Translations under genes and position numbers: made by a program
In this document: positions 1 to 9,043 of the stretch, piece by piece
How the letters are laid out: the number at the start of each line of letters is the position of its first letter
How positions within the stretch are numbered: position 1 is the stretch's first letter
Notes under the pieces: model-generated
Databases searched by the model: none
What the model was told of the DNA's origin: nothing
The model's input: the letters and a program-made list of their open reading frames with translations, nothing else
Source: Thioalkalivibrio nitratireducens DSM 14787
GTDB lineage: Bacteria; Pseudomonadota; Gammaproteobacteria; Ectothiorhodospirales; Ectothiorhodospiraceae
Assembly (NCBI RefSeq): GCF_000321415.2
Contig: NC_019902.2
Span: 2,108,001-2,172,000 of the forward strand
Direction: 5' to 3'
DNA: 64,000 nucleotides

Positions 1-197
1 GGCGTTCAGTGGTTGTTCAGATCACCGCGGATATTCTGGCCTCGACGACGGGAACAACGCTTCCCGAACGTCGCGGGGACCGGGATACCGGACCCGGAAC
101 GGCCGGAAGACTTCGCCCGGTGATGACGCAGAAACCCAGTGGGCGAATCACGACGGCGCAACTGCAACGCACCGTACCAACCAATGAGGATCGCCAC

Positions 198-515
198 ATG
201 AAAAACAACCCCAAGTTCCTGTCCCTGGCCATCGCGGCCACCCTTCTCGCATTCGGTGGTGCCGCATCGGCACAGACGAATTACAACACCACCATCCAGG
301 AAGGCCATATCAACACCAACGATACCTACCAGGCGGGGCGTTACAACGACAACGCGACCTACCAGGAAGGCCGGGACAATGCCAACCGCACCCGCCAGCG
401 CGGTACCGAGAACTGGAACCAGACCGGGCAGTTCGGCCGGTTCAATTACAACGAAACGCACCAGACCGGCCTTTCGAACCGCAGCAGCCTCACGCGCGGA
501 CGGGGCCGCAACTGA
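198..515 (+). CDS. curlin-repeat secreted protein 1
   Basis: 105-residue protein with an N-terminal signal peptide ending near ASAQ (residues 23-26). The rest is a run of 11-residue units of pattern Q-x-G-x-x-N-x-N-x-T-x, with six Q-x-G starts spaced exactly 11 residues apart. Canonical CsgA/CsgB curlin repeats have the same Q-x-G-x2-N-x-A-x3-Q spacing, so a secreted amyloid or beta-solenoid subunit is inferred. The ATG at 198 follows a GAGGATC ribosome site; the longer open frame starting at position 9 has no signal peptide and is not credible. First of three similar genes in one direction; no CsgG/E/F export gene is in the window. The 197 bases upstream hold no gene I can support. Confidence 0.75.
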   Translation: MKNNPKFLSLAIAATLLAFGGAASAQTNYNTTIQEGHINTNDTYQAGRYNDNATYQEGRDNANRTRQRGTENWNQTGQFGRFNYNETHQTGLSNRSSLTRGRGRN

Positions 516-580
516 ACCGTGCGCCGGCGCCCGACCGCGGGTGCCGGCATTTCTGCGAATACCACCGGAGACATCCAACG

Positions 581-874
581 ATGAAAGGCATTCTGATCCC
601 GAGCGGGCTGGCCCTGCTGCTGGCCGCACCGATCGCATTCGGCGACGCCCCGCGCGAACGTACTCATGGACCCTGCTTCAACGTGACCATCCAGGGCGAC
701 CGGGTCAACGATGCCCGGGTACGGCAGGAGTGCGACATGACCTTCAGCCGCACCGTGCAGGCCGGGCAGCACAATTCGGTCGAAACCATCCAGAGGGGGC
801 GCGTGAACGACAACAAGGTTCGCCAGTATCAGCACGACTGGGCCGGTTCCCGGCACCACCGGGCGGGGCGATAA
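581..874 (+). CDS. curlin-repeat secreted protein 2
   Basis: 97 residues. A hydrophobic signal segment (residues 4-21, ending AFGDA) is followed by about four curlin-type units with Q-to-Q spacing of 11 residues (Q-x-G-x-x-N-x-N pattern, e.g. QRGRVNDNKVRQ near residues 70-81). The repeats are more degenerate than in the preceding gene, and two cysteines (near residues 32 and 51) break the pattern. It starts 65 bases after the previous stop, same strand. Probable secreted amyloid-like subunit or nucleator; this role is inferred from the repeat only. Confidence 0.7.
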   Translation: MKGILIPSGLALLLAAPIAFGDAPRERTHGPCFNVTIQGDRVNDARVRQECDMTFSRTVQAGQHNSVETIQRGRVNDNKVRQYQHDWAGSRHHRAGR

Positions 875-1032
875 ACGCGGCAGCGACGCGGCCTGCCGGA
901 AACGCGGGCCGCGTGCCGCCCACCGCACTGCCCTCGGATCCCGAGCCGAGTGCCCCCAGCCGTGGGGTGCACCCCGGGGTCCGGCACCCGGGAGCAATTT
1001 CGCACCCGTTCCCCTAACTTGAGGTACAACCG

Positions 1033-1356
1033 ATGGAAAAGCCAACCGCCCGGAACAGCCTGACCCTGGTCCTGGTCCTGGCACTTCTTCCCGCCCTGCT
1101 CGCGACCGCGTCCGCTCGCGACAACGGTAACACCACCGTCCAAACGGGACAGGTCAATATCAACCGCACCGTGCAGTGCGGCGACACCAACGACAACGTG
1201 ACCCACCAGGACGGCCGCATCAACATCAATCAGACCGTTCAGGGCGGATGCGGCGGCAAGGGCCATGCCTATGGCCGTTCCGGCGACACCCAGCGCGGGC
1301 ACGCGGCTCAGCGCGCCGGGCGCTCCGCGGCTGCCGCCTCCCGGGCACACCGGTGA
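1033..1356 (+). CDS. curlin-repeat secreted protein 3
   Basis: 107 residues: signal peptide (hydrophobic residues 9-25, ATASA cleavage region), then three near-perfect 11-residue curlin-type units (QTGQVNINRTV, QCGDTNDNVTH, QDGRININQTV, about residues 38-70) and a glycine/arginine/alanine-rich basic tail with no repeats. The different tail suggests a specialised role such as anchoring or nucleation beside the longer repeat protein at 198-515, but that is speculation. AGGT-type ribosome site just upstream; same strand and spacing style as its two relatives. Confidence 0.7.
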   Translation: MEKPTARNSLTLVLVLALLPALLATASARDNGNTTVQTGQVNINRTVQCGDTNDNVTHQDGRININQTVQGGCGGKGHAYGRSGDTQRGHAAQRAGRSAAAASRAHR

Positions 1357-1511
1357 ACCGGTCCACCCCCTGGCCCGTCGTCCGGCCGGCTGCACCGCCG
1401 TTGGCAGGCAGGCCAGTGCGCCCCCAGACCCGGCCGCAGTCGATGCACCGGCTTCGGGGCGGCATCGCCCAGACGACGGGCGCGGCCACTACGCACACGA
1501 GAGGAGATCCG

Positions 1512-1901
1512 ATGAACAACCGAAACCAGGCCAGCGCACTCCTCAAACCGGCCCTCGTGATCGCCACGATGCTGGTGGCAGCCAGCGCGAATGCGGGTTG
1601 TGCCACGGCCGACGTGCATACGCCCGGCGGTTCGACGACGGTCATTCACCATGACGCCAGTCCGGGGTTCACCGAATCGCGCGTGATCCGTTATCGCGAC
1701 GGGCATAAGGTCATCACCCGGGACGGGAACAACACCGACATCACGGTACAGCGCAGCACGGCGGGCGGCGCCTTCGGCGGCCACAACCGGTTCGACCGTG
1801 CTCCAGGAGACGGCCGTTTCCGCACCACCGAACCCGCCGACACCCGCGAGTCTTTCCGGCAACGCATGCTCGAGCGGTTGAGGCAGCATCCGGACCCATG
1901 A
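1512..1901 (+). CDS. small exported hypothetical protein
   Basis: 129 residues with an N-terminal signal peptide (hydrophobic residues 11-27, ending ASANA). The mature part is polar and rich in T, R, D and H, with an internal stretch RVIRYRDGHKVITRDG of alternating beta-type residues. There are no curlin units, although it is fourth in the same-direction series. A GAGAGGAGATCCG ribosome site precedes the ATG at 1512. No family recognised; its place suggests an accessory of the curlin-like proteins, but nothing in the sequence demonstrates this. Confidence 0.6.
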   Translation: MNNRNQASALLKPALVIATMLVAASANAGCATADVHTPGGSTTVIHHDASPGFTESRVIRYRDGHKVITRDGNNTDITVQRSTAGGAFGGHNRFDRAPGDGRFRTTEPADTRESFRQRMLERLRQHPDP

Positions 1902-2205
1902 CCGCAGCGACGGCGCCACTGCCGGGGGTGCAGTAGGCACCGGGGCGACCCGAACGCCGAGGGGCGGATGCCACTGCACTCTTCCGCGCCACGGGTCGGG
2001 GAAACGTGAACGTCGGATGGTTTCGCGCTCGGTCAGCATGCCCGGGGTTGCATTGCTGGGCTGCGCGATCCGTACGCCCCGGCGAATCGGTTGAATCCTG
2101 CTTCCGGAAGCGGCCCAAAAGGGGATACAGTGCATGGGGTATCGAAGCGCGGATCTGCGCAACTTCACCCGCAATGCTCAACACCGGCCGACCAAAGAAA
2201 TTACG
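1902..2205. other. intergenic, no gene seen
   Basis: 304 bases between the exported hypothetical protein and the binding lipoprotein. Open frames here have no credible start or composition. It presumably carries the promoter for the following two-gene unit; I see no clear sigma-70 boxes. Confidence 0.4.
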
Positions 2206-3210
2206 ATGATCGGGAAGCGGCACCCGCAGACGTCAGTGAACCGGCAGCGCCGCACCCTGATCGCGGCCTCGACCGCGAGTCTGTTTCTTTCGGTCCTTCC
2301 GGCGGGCTGCGGGCGCCATGATCCGCTGACCATTGCTGCACACACCTGGATCGGCTACGAACCGATGTTCATGGCACGCGATATGGGATTCCTGCACGAC
2401 GCCGGATTGTCGCTGGTCGAGACGGGATCGGCGACCGAGTCGATCGAGGCATTGGCGCACGGCAAGGTTCTCGGGGCCGCCCTGACCATCGACGAAGTCA
2501 TCAGGGCGCGGGCGGACGGACTCCCGCTTACGGTCGTGCTGGTATTCAACGTATCCATCGGAGCCGACGCAGTACTCGCGCGGCCGGGCATCGAATCGCT
2601 GGCCGACCTGGCAGATAAGCGGATCGGGGTCGAGCGCTCGGCGCTCGGGGCGCTGATCCTCCACAAGCTGCTCGACGCGGCCGAGCTGCCGCGATCAGCG
2701 GTCGAGATCGTGCCCATCACCTACGACCAGCATCTCGAGGCTTGGCGCGCCGGCGAAATCGATGCGTTGATCACCTTCGAGCCCATCGTCAGCGAGCTGC
2801 GCGGGGAAGGGTTCACCGCGATCTTCGATAGCCGACAGATGCCGGACACCATCTTCGACGTGCTGGCCGTGCAGGAATCGCGGCTCTCGCGGGGGCAGCG
2901 CAGGGCATTGCGAGAACTGACCCGCGGCCATTTCGAGGCACTGACCCACCTGCGTCGCAACCGGGACGACGCGGCGTTCCGCATGGCCGCCCGGATGGGA
3001 GTTCCGGCGCGACACGTGCTGGACGGATTGCGCGGCCTCGAGTTGCCCAACCGGAACGCGAACGAACGCTATCTTTCGGGGCGCAACCCGCGCATCGCGC
3101 AGGCGGCCGCCACCCTCTCTGAGGTCATGTCCGAATCGGGGCTCCTGACCGAGCCCGCCGATCTGCAGGATCTGTTCACGGCCGCGTACCTTCCCCGGCA
3201 TGAACGATAG
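2206..3210 (+). CDS. NMT1/THI5-like periplasmic substrate-binding lipoprotein
   Basis: 334 residues. Twin-basic N-terminus then a hydrophobic segment and a lipobox-like LPAGC, so probably a membrane-anchored periplasmic lipoprotein. The body matches the SsuA/THI5/NMT1 solute-binding fold: HTWIGYEPMFMARDMGF near the start, an ESIEAL segment, a DLADKRIGVE segment and ITYDQHLEAWRAGEIDALITFEP. No ABC permease or ATPase follows. Instead the stop overlaps by 11 bases the start of a GGDEF-EAL sensor that carries its own PhnD-like binding domain, so the two are translationally coupled and the lipoprotein may act as a ligand-presenting partner in signalling rather than transport (inference). The start at 2206 is chosen for the signal peptide. 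Confidence 0.8.
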   Translation: MIGKRHPQTSVNRQRRTLIAASTASLFLSVLPAGCGRHDPLTIAAHTWIGYEPMFMARDMGFLHDAGLSLVETGSATESIEALAHGKVLGAALTIDEVIRARADGLPLTVVLVFNVSIGADAVLARPGIESLADLADKRIGVERSALGALILHKLLDAAELPRSAVEIVPITYDQHLEAWRAGEIDALITFEPIVSELRGEGFTAIFDSRQMPDTIFDVLAVQESRLSRGQRRALRELTRGHFEALTHLRRNRDDAAFRMAARMGVPARHVLDGLRGLELPNRNANERYLSGRNPRIAQAAATLSEVMSESGLLTEPADLQDLFTAAYLPRHER

Positions 3211-6200
3211 ACCGCGTGCGCCCCGGCCCTGGCTCGTCTTGCTGCTCCTGCTGGTCACGCCCCTGCCCGGATCCCACGCCGAGGAGACGCTGGTGCTTGG
3301 CATCTTCGCCTACCGGCCCGCGGAGGTCGTTGAACGTGCCTACGGACCGCTCGCGGAGTACCTGGACGAACAGCTCCCAAGGCACCGGTTCGAGATCCGC
3401 GTGCTCGACCGGGAGCGGCTGGACGAGGCAGTTCGGTTGCACCAGCTCGATCTGCTGTTGACCAACCCGGTCCACTACGAGCTGCTGCGGCAGTACCACT
3501 CGCTGGCCGGCGCGATCGCCACGGTGATCCGACTCCACCAGGGGGAGCCGGTGGCGTTGCTGGGCGGAACCGTGATCACGCTTCGCACCCGGGACGACAT
3601 CACGAGCCTGCGCGACCTCCGGGACAAGACCGTAGCCATTCCTGGCACCGAGTTTCTAGGTGGTTATCAGGCCATTCAGCGCGAATTGATCGTGGAGGGC
3701 ATGAAGATACCCGACACCTTTCTGGACGTGATCGAACTCACTGACCACGATCACGTAGTGCATGCGGTGCTTGCCGGTCGCGCCGACGCGGGGTTCCTTC
3801 GGAGCGGCGTGCTTGAGCGTCTTCAGGAGACGAATACGCCGGGAATCGACCGCTTGCACGTGCTCCGGCGCCAGGATCTTCCCGGATACCCGTTCCAGGT
3901 CTCGACACGACTGTATCCGGAATGGCCGCTCGTCGCGTTGCCACACCTCGACGAGCGACTGCTCACCGATATCAGCATCGCCCTGCTATCACTCCGGCCC
4001 GAACATCCGGCGGCCCAGGCGGCCGGCCTGTACGGCTTCAAGGTGCCCTCTGATTACCATGTGGTGGACGACCTGCTGCGCGAACTGGGACTGCCCCCCT
4101 ACGACCGCCCTCCCACCATTACGCTGGAAGACCTTTGGCGGCAGCACCAACTGCTGCTGATGACCGGGGCGGCTGCGGCCGCGCTGGTGCTCGCGCTGCT
4201 GATGCTGGCCTGGATCCAGAACCTGCGGCTGCGCGAACAGCGCCGGCGCACCGAAGCCAGCGGCCGCCTGCTGCGCAAAATCACCGCGCAGATCCCGGGC
4301 ATGGTCTATCAGTTTCAGATGCTGCCCGATGGAACCCCCCGTTTCCGCTATCTCAGCGCTGGTGCCCGGGCACTGTTCGGGCACGATACCGAGTCCGTGC
4401 GCGAGGACGCGGAGCAGGCGATCTCCCTGATCCACGCCGAGGATCGTGCGCAGTTCGTCGAATCCGTGCAGCGGTCGGCCCGGGATCTGACCGACTGGCG
4501 CGAGGAACTGCGCCTTCAGAACCCCGACCGGGGCCTGATCTGGGTCGAGACCCACTCGACGCCCGAACGCCTGCCGGACGGCAGCACGGTATGGCACGGG
4601 TACATGAGCGATGTCACGCAGCGAAGGGCCATTCAGGACGCGCTGCGCAGAAGCGAGGCGCTCCTACGCACCACCGGACACATCGCCGGGGTCGGCGGCT
4701 GGGAATTCGACCTCGCGAGCGAGACGCTGGTGTGGACCCCGGAAATGACCCGGATCCTTGGCCTCCCGGACGACCATCGGCCCACTCTCGACGAAACGAC
4801 GCGCTATTGCCACCCGCAGAATCGTCCGGAACTGGAACGGCTGCTGCAGGACGCGATGACCCGCGGGCATTCCTACGATCGCGAATTCCGCTGGATCACC
4901 GCTAAAGGTGAAACGATCTGGGCACGCACGATCTGTGTCCCGGAACAGACAGCAGGCCGGGTGACCCGGCTCAACGGCGTATTCCAGGACATCACCGACC
5001 GCAAGGAAGCCGAAGACGCGCTGCGCCGCGCAGCCATGGTGTTCGAAAACACGCGCGACGGCGTAACCATCACGGATGCGCAAGGGAGCATCATCGCCGT
5101 GAATCAGGCGTTCACGCGAATCACGGGTTACCCGGCCTCCGAAGTACTCGGCAAGAGCCCGGGACTACTGAAGAGCGACCACCAGGACAACGCGTTCTAC
5201 CGGGGGATATGGAGGCAGTTGACCGAAACGGGCCACTGCCAGGGAGAAGTCACGAACCGCCGCCGCAACGGCGAGATCTACCCGGTGCTGCTCACCATCG
5301 ACGCGGTCCCGGGCACCGACGGTTCCCCGGAATTCTACGTGGGGGTGTTCACCGACCTGGCCGAATTGCGCGAGAGCCAGCGACGTGCGGATTACCTGGC
5401 CCACCATGACTCGCTGACCGGGCTCGCCAACCGGGTGCTGCTCGAGTCCAGGCTTACCGAGGTCACCGAGCGGATCCAGCAGCATGGCGGCCATGCCGCT
5501 GTGCTCCTAATCGACATCGACGGCTTCAAGCACGTGAATGACAGTCTCGGGCTGTCCATGGGCGACCGGCTGCTGGTGCGGATCGCCGAGCGGCTGGAAG
5601 CCCGGCTGCCCAGGGGCCACCACCTGGCACGCACCGGCGGCGACGAGTTCGTGATCCTGATGGAACGGACAGACCGGCCCGAGAATGCCGCTGCGATGGC
5701 GCGCGACACACTGGCCTGGATCCGGGAGCCGATGAGTCTGGATCACAGCCGCGAGGTTTTCATGACCGCCAGCATCGGTATCAGCCTGTGCCCGGAGGAC
5801 GGAGTGGACCCCGAGGCCTTGCTGCGCAACGCCGACTCGGCGATGTTCAAGGCCAAGGAACTGGGCCGCAACACGTTCCAGTTCTACACCGAGGCGCTCA
5901 CACACGCAGCCATCCACCGGCTGTCGCTGGAGACACGGCTGCGCCGCGCGGTACAGAACGACGAGTTCGTGCTGCACTACCAGCCCCAGGTGCGAATCTC
6001 GGATGGCCGTGTCGTCGGCGTGGAAGCCCTGCTGCGCTGGCAGGATCCCGACATCGGGCTCGTTTTCCCGGACGAGTTCATTCCTGTTGCGGAAGAAACG
6101 GGTCTGATCACCCGGATCGGGGAATGGGTGCTGCAGACCGCGTGCCGGCAGATGCAGGAATGGCTTTCCAACGGGCACGGCCCGGACACGGTAGCGGTGA

Positions 6201-6712
6201 ACCTCTCGCCACGACAGATCCAGCTGAACGACACGCCGGCGCTGGTGGACGGCATCCTGCAGTCGACCGGCCTGGCAGGCCGGCACCTCGACCTGGAGAT
6301 CACCGAGACGGCACTGATGGAACAAGGCCCGGACGCAGCCCGCATCCTGCACGACCTGAAGGCGCTCGGCGTCCGCATTTCGATCGACGACTTCGGCACC
6401 GGCTATTCCTCGCTCGCCTACCTGCAGCGGTTCCCGGTAGACGAGCTGAAGATCGACCAGAGCTTCGTGCAGAAAATACCCGATACGTCGGGTGCGGCTG
6501 AGATCGCCGCAACCATCATCGCGATGGGCCGCAGCCTGGGGCTGACGGTCGTCGCCGAGGGCGTTGAGACCGACGCGCAGCTCGAGTTCCTGCGCAATCA
6601 CAACTGTGGCGTCTACCAGGGATACCTGGCAAGCCGGCCTGTCCCTGCCTTGGTGCTCCAGCAGTGGCTGACGGTCCGAACCGACTCCGCCATCGGCGAC
6701 CCGACTGGCTGA
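3200..6712 (+). CDS. PhnD-PAS-PAS-PAS-GGDEF-EAL c-di-GMP sensor
   Basis: 1170-residue membrane sensor. Domains in order: signal/anchor (residues 10-25), periplasmic PhnD-like phosphonate-binding domain (about 28-300), one transmembrane helix (about 316-338), three PAS/PAC modules (about 350-480, 485-610, 615-735), GGDEF domain (about 740-900) with an intact RTGGDEF near 811-817, and EAL domain (about 915-1160) with an intact EALLRW near 942, plus ETALM, DDFGTGYSS and DELKIDQ. Both cyclase and phosphodiesterase motifs look complete, so a bifunctional c-di-GMP enzyme is possible. It overlaps the upstream binding lipoprotein by 11 bases. Predicted to turn a periplasmic ligand signal into c-di-GMP change; ligand unknown. 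Confidence 0.9.
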   Translation: MNDRPRAPRPWLVLLLLLVTPLPGSHAEETLVLGIFAYRPAEVVERAYGPLAEYLDEQLPRHRFEIRVLDRERLDEAVRLHQLDLLLTNPVHYELLRQYHSLAGAIATVIRLHQGEPVALLGGTVITLRTRDDITSLRDLRDKTVAIPGTEFLGGYQAIQRELIVEGMKIPDTFLDVIELTDHDHVVHAVLAGRADAGFLRSGVLERLQETNTPGIDRLHVLRRQDLPGYPFQVSTRLYPEWPLVALPHLDERLLTDISIALLSLRPEHPAAQAAGLYGFKVPSDYHVVDDLLRELGLPPYDRPPTITLEDLWRQHQLLLMTGAAAAALVLALLMLAWIQNLRLREQRRRTEASGRLLRKITAQIPGMVYQFQMLPDGTPRFRYLSAGARALFGHDTESVREDAEQAISLIHAEDRAQFVESVQRSARDLTDWREELRLQNPDRGLIWVETHSTPERLPDGSTVWHGYMSDVTQRRAIQDALRRSEALLRTTGHIAGVGGWEFDLASETLVWTPEMTRILGLPDDHRPTLDETTRYCHPQNRPELERLLQDAMTRGHSYDREFRWITAKGETIWARTICVPEQTAGRVTRLNGVFQDITDRKEAEDALRRAAMVFENTRDGVTITDAQGSIIAVNQAFTRITGYPASEVLGKSPGLLKSDHQDNAFYRGIWRQLTETGHCQGEVTNRRRNGEIYPVLLTIDAVPGTDGSPEFYVGVFTDLAELRESQRRADYLAHHDSLTGLANRVLLESRLTEVTERIQQHGGHAAVLLIDIDGFKHVNDSLGLSMGDRLLVRIAERLEARLPRGHHLARTGGDEFVILMERTDRPENAAAMARDTLAWIREPMSLDHSREVFMTASIGISLCPEDGVDPEALLRNADSAMFKAKELGRNTFQFYTEALTHAAIHRLSLETRLRRAVQNDEFVLHYQPQVRISDGRVVGVEALLRWQDPDIGLVFPDEFIPVAEETGLITRIGEWVLQTACRQMQEWLSNGHGPDTVAVNLSPRQIQLNDTPALVDGILQSTGLAGRHLDLEITETALMEQGPDAARILHDLKALGVRISIDDFGTGYSSLAYLQRFPVDELKIDQSFVQKIPDTSGAAEIAATIIAMGRSLGLTVVAEGVETDAQLEFLRNHNCGVYQGYLASRPVPALVLQQWLTVRTDSAIGDPTG

Positions 6713-6713
6713 C

Positions 6714-7673
6714 ATGGAACCGATGGCCCGACCGACAGACGGCAGGCGGACAAGGACGTACTCCCTGATGGTGCACGGGGGCGCAGGCTTGCTGAAACAG
6801 GCCGACGATCCACGGGTCGCCGCGGCCCTGCTCGAGGGCATCCGGGCCGCCCTCGAACACGGCCGAGGAATCCTCGCGCGCGGGGGGAGCGCGGTCGATA
6901 CGGTCGAAGCCTGTGCCGCACACCTCGAGGACGATCCGCTGTTCAACGCTGGTCGCGGGTCGGCTCTGAACGAAGACGGCCGGGTGGAACTCGACGCCGG
7001 GATCATGGACGGTCGCACGCTCGCTGCAGGCGCCATCGCCGCGGTCCGTGGCGTTGCCAACCCGATCCGGCTCGCACGCCGGGTGATGGACGATGGCGAA
7101 CACGTCCTGCTAGCTGGGGACGGCGCTCTGCGCTTCGCACAACGCTGCGGCATCCTGACCAGCCCCGAAGCGTACTTCATTACCGGTGAGCGCCTGCGGG
7201 AACTACAGCGGGCTCGGGTCCGCGGCCGTCGCGTCCCCGAACAGCCGCGGACCGAGGATCCATTTCCTCAGGGAACCATCGGCGCCATCGCACGCGACCA
7301 GCACGGCCATCTGGCGGCAGCGACGTCGACTGGGGGCACCGTGAACAAGCGACTGGGCCGGGTCGGGGACTCACCGATCGTCGGCGCCGGCGTCTATGCG
7401 GATAATGCCACCTGCGCGATTTCCGCGACCGGTCATGGCGAGGATCTCCTGCGCAGCCTGATCGCCGGATCCATCGCGGCCGCAATCGAGTTTCGTGGCC
7501 TCGAGGCCGCCACTGCCGTCGAATACGGCATCGCGCGGCTTGGCACCAAGTTCGCCGGCCAGGGGGGCGTGATCTGCGTCGACGCTCACGGCCGCTGCGC
7601 GGCTGGAACGACCACCCCGCGCATGATCCACGGCTGGATCGAGCACGGGGGCGACGCGGCATGTGCGCTGTGA
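6714..7673 (+). CDS. iaaA: isoaspartyl peptidase / L-asparaginase, Ntn hydrolase
   Basis: 319 residues, cytoplasmic, plant-type asparaginase family. Recognisable parts are MVHGGAG at the N-terminus, NAGRGSALNEDG, the autocleavage site before the nucleophile threonine (GTIGAIA, Thr about 188) and ATSTGGTVNKRLGRVGDSP, which completes the active site. Members self-cleave at the Gly-Thr bond and hydrolyse beta-aspartyl dipeptides and sometimes asparagine. It begins one base after the preceding stop, so it may be co-transcribed with the sensor although functionally unrelated. A second ATG at 6723 is an equally possible start. Confidence 0.88.
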   Translation: MEPMARPTDGRRTRTYSLMVHGGAGLLKQADDPRVAAALLEGIRAALEHGRGILARGGSAVDTVEACAAHLEDDPLFNAGRGSALNEDGRVELDAGIMDGRTLAAGAIAAVRGVANPIRLARRVMDDGEHVLLAGDGALRFAQRCGILTSPEAYFITGERLRELQRARVRGRRVPEQPRTEDPFPQGTIGAIARDQHGHLAAATSTGGTVNKRLGRVGDSPIVGAGVYADNATCAISATGHGEDLLRSLIAGSIAAAIEFRGLEAATAVEYGIARLGTKFAGQGGVICVDAHGRCAAGTTTPRMIHGWIEHGGDAACAL

Positions 7674-7716
7674 GATCTGACGGGCGGGGTCATTCCCGGC
7701 ATCGATCCCGCACCAT

Positions 7717-8586
7717 CTAAAGTCTTTGCTGCTGTCTCCACTCGCGCCGTTTCTGATCGAGGTAGCGGTCGCGGTCCAGCTCGCGCAGTTGTTCCGGGTG
7801 CCGTTCACTCAGGTCGAACCAGCGTTCGAGGCGCGCCTGCAGACGCCGTGCTTGCGGCTCATGCCGGGTTTCCAGATAGGCTTTCAGACCGAGATGGAAA
7901 CGCATCACGTTGCGCTCGATCATCCCGCGCAGGCCACGCACCGGCTCTCCGTCTTCGTCCAGGCTGAAACCGATGCGATGCCGCCCTCCGGTCGCGAAGT
8001 AAACCCTTAGCGCAAAGCGGGTCAGCGCCCCGATTTCCACCGAGTACCGGAACCGAACGAACGTCTCGTCCGCATCGATCGGAAACGCCTCGAGCTGCAT
8101 CCGAAAGTTGCGGGTGCCATGGGGACCCCGGGCGCCACCGACCGATACTTCCAGGTAACCCTCATCGACACGAGTGGCTTCGAAAAGCAACTGCAGCGCC
8201 GCGGCCTCGTCGGGCGCTTCGAAAAACCGGCGACCGACGTAGAGATGCAGCGTCGATGCCCGGTCGACGCCCTCGTCGTGGGTACAGGCCTTGACGTTCG
8301 GATGCAGAAACGCAGTCTCACACCAACTCGCCGCCGAACCGAGCACGCCGGCAACCTCGTCGAAGCCGTAGGGCACCAGCGCATGGATCTTCCCAAGGAT
8401 CTCCCGGTTGCCTTCGGTGGACTCGAGTTCGATGCGTCCGGGGAGCGGCGAGCGCTCGATGCGCTCGAGCATCTCCGCGTGCCGTGCCTGCGGCGCGAAG
8501 TCCTGCCCGAACACGGCCATCCCCGACAGTAGGGACACGGCCAGCAACAAGCTCGCCCACCGAAAAATGTTCCCCTTACGCTTCAT
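7717..8586 (-). CDS. exported hypothetical protein beside the element boundary
   Basis: 289 residues with a signal peptide (hydrophobic residues 9-28). The mature part is a mixed alpha/beta sequence with two cysteines, ending in a charged helix rich in R, E and Q. No family recognised. The start is an ATG at 8586, one codon after an in-frame GTG. The left attachment repeat of the integrated element (8629-8640) lies only ~43 bases upstream. Before integration this gene would have followed tRNA-Ser in the same direction, so integration has replaced its upstream region. Confidence 0.7.
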   Translation of the reverse strand: MKRKGNIFRWASLLLAVSLLSGMAVFGQDFAPQARHAEMLERIERSPLPGRIELESTEGNREILGKIHALVPYGFDEVAGVLGSAASWCETAFLHPNVKACTHDEGVDRASTLHLYVGRRFFEAPDEAAALQLLFEATRVDEGYLEVSVGGARGPHGTRNFRMQLEAFPIDADETFVRFRYSVEIGALTRFALRVYFATGGRHRIGFSLDEDGEPVRGLRGMIERNVMRFHLGLKAYLETRHEPQARRLQARLERWFDLSERHPEQLRELDRDRYLDQKRREWRQQQRL

Positions 8587-8628
8587 CACAGCCGGACAGG
8601 CATTGGTACACTCCTCCCGCCACCACCA

Positions 8629-8640
8629 GCGGAGAAGGTG
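8629..8640. repeat. left attachment site repeat (attL)
   Basis: GCGGAGAAGGTG, identical to 25593-25604, where it is the acceptor-stem 3' end of tRNA-Ser. Only 12 bases are shared, short for an attachment core, but position, orientation and the neighbouring integrase agree. Confidence 0.65.
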
Positions 8641-8689
8641 TCCGCCATACGAGCCAAAAATTCAATAGCTTGAAAGCGGATTTCTGATC

Positions 8690-8713
8690 GTTCCCACAAC
8701 CGTTCCCACAAAG
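8690..8713. repeat. integrase arm-type repeat pair, left end
   Basis: Two tandem TTCCCACAA boxes 11 bases apart. The same 24-base arrangement recurs at 25445-25468 in the same orientation, just upstream of the integrase start. Paired arm sites near both ends are typical for tyrosine-recombinase islands; binding is inferred. Confidence 0.55.
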
Positions 8714-9000
8714 GAAAAACGCTTGGCGGGGCGGACCCCGGGGCTTCCCTGCTGGTATCCGGGGGCCACTGTATCGCCCCGGCTGCGAATTCTGAACCCC
8801 TATACTCAATATCCTCAAAATCCTCAAAACCCCTCTTGGGAAACTCGGGGTTTCCGGAAGCCCGGAACCAGCCCCCCACCCACGAAAAACCCCGGCACAG
8901 CGGTCTCACGGCAGTCTCAGAACGGTCTCATGGTCTCACGGCGGCCCGTCGGTCCCGGCCTGACGAAACGCACCGGAAACGGCACGGAATCCCAGCAGAA

Positions 9001-9015
9001 CCATTACAATAATGG
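9001..9015. promoter_or_regulatory. palindromic operator before the alarmone hydrolase pair
   Basis: Perfect inverted repeat CCATTA-CAA-TAATGG, 29 bases upstream of the ATG at 9044. It contains a TACAAT that could serve as a -10 box, so a repressor bound here would block transcription of the following two genes. The binding protein is unknown. Confidence 0.45.
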
Positions 9016-9043
9016 TGGACAGACCAAACAGACGGAGGCAGCC

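Larger units (their letters stand above)
8641..9043. other. left end of element: repeats, no gene
   Basis: About 400 bases with no credible gene. It holds two TTCCCACAA boxes (8690-8713), a short tandem repeat of ATCCTCAAA type (about 8811-8835) like one inside the coding region near 21222-21310, four GTCTCA hexamers (8903, 8914, 8925, 8933) and the CCATTA/TAATGG palindrome before the next gene. This looks like an integrase-arm and regulatory end region. Confidence 0.55.
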
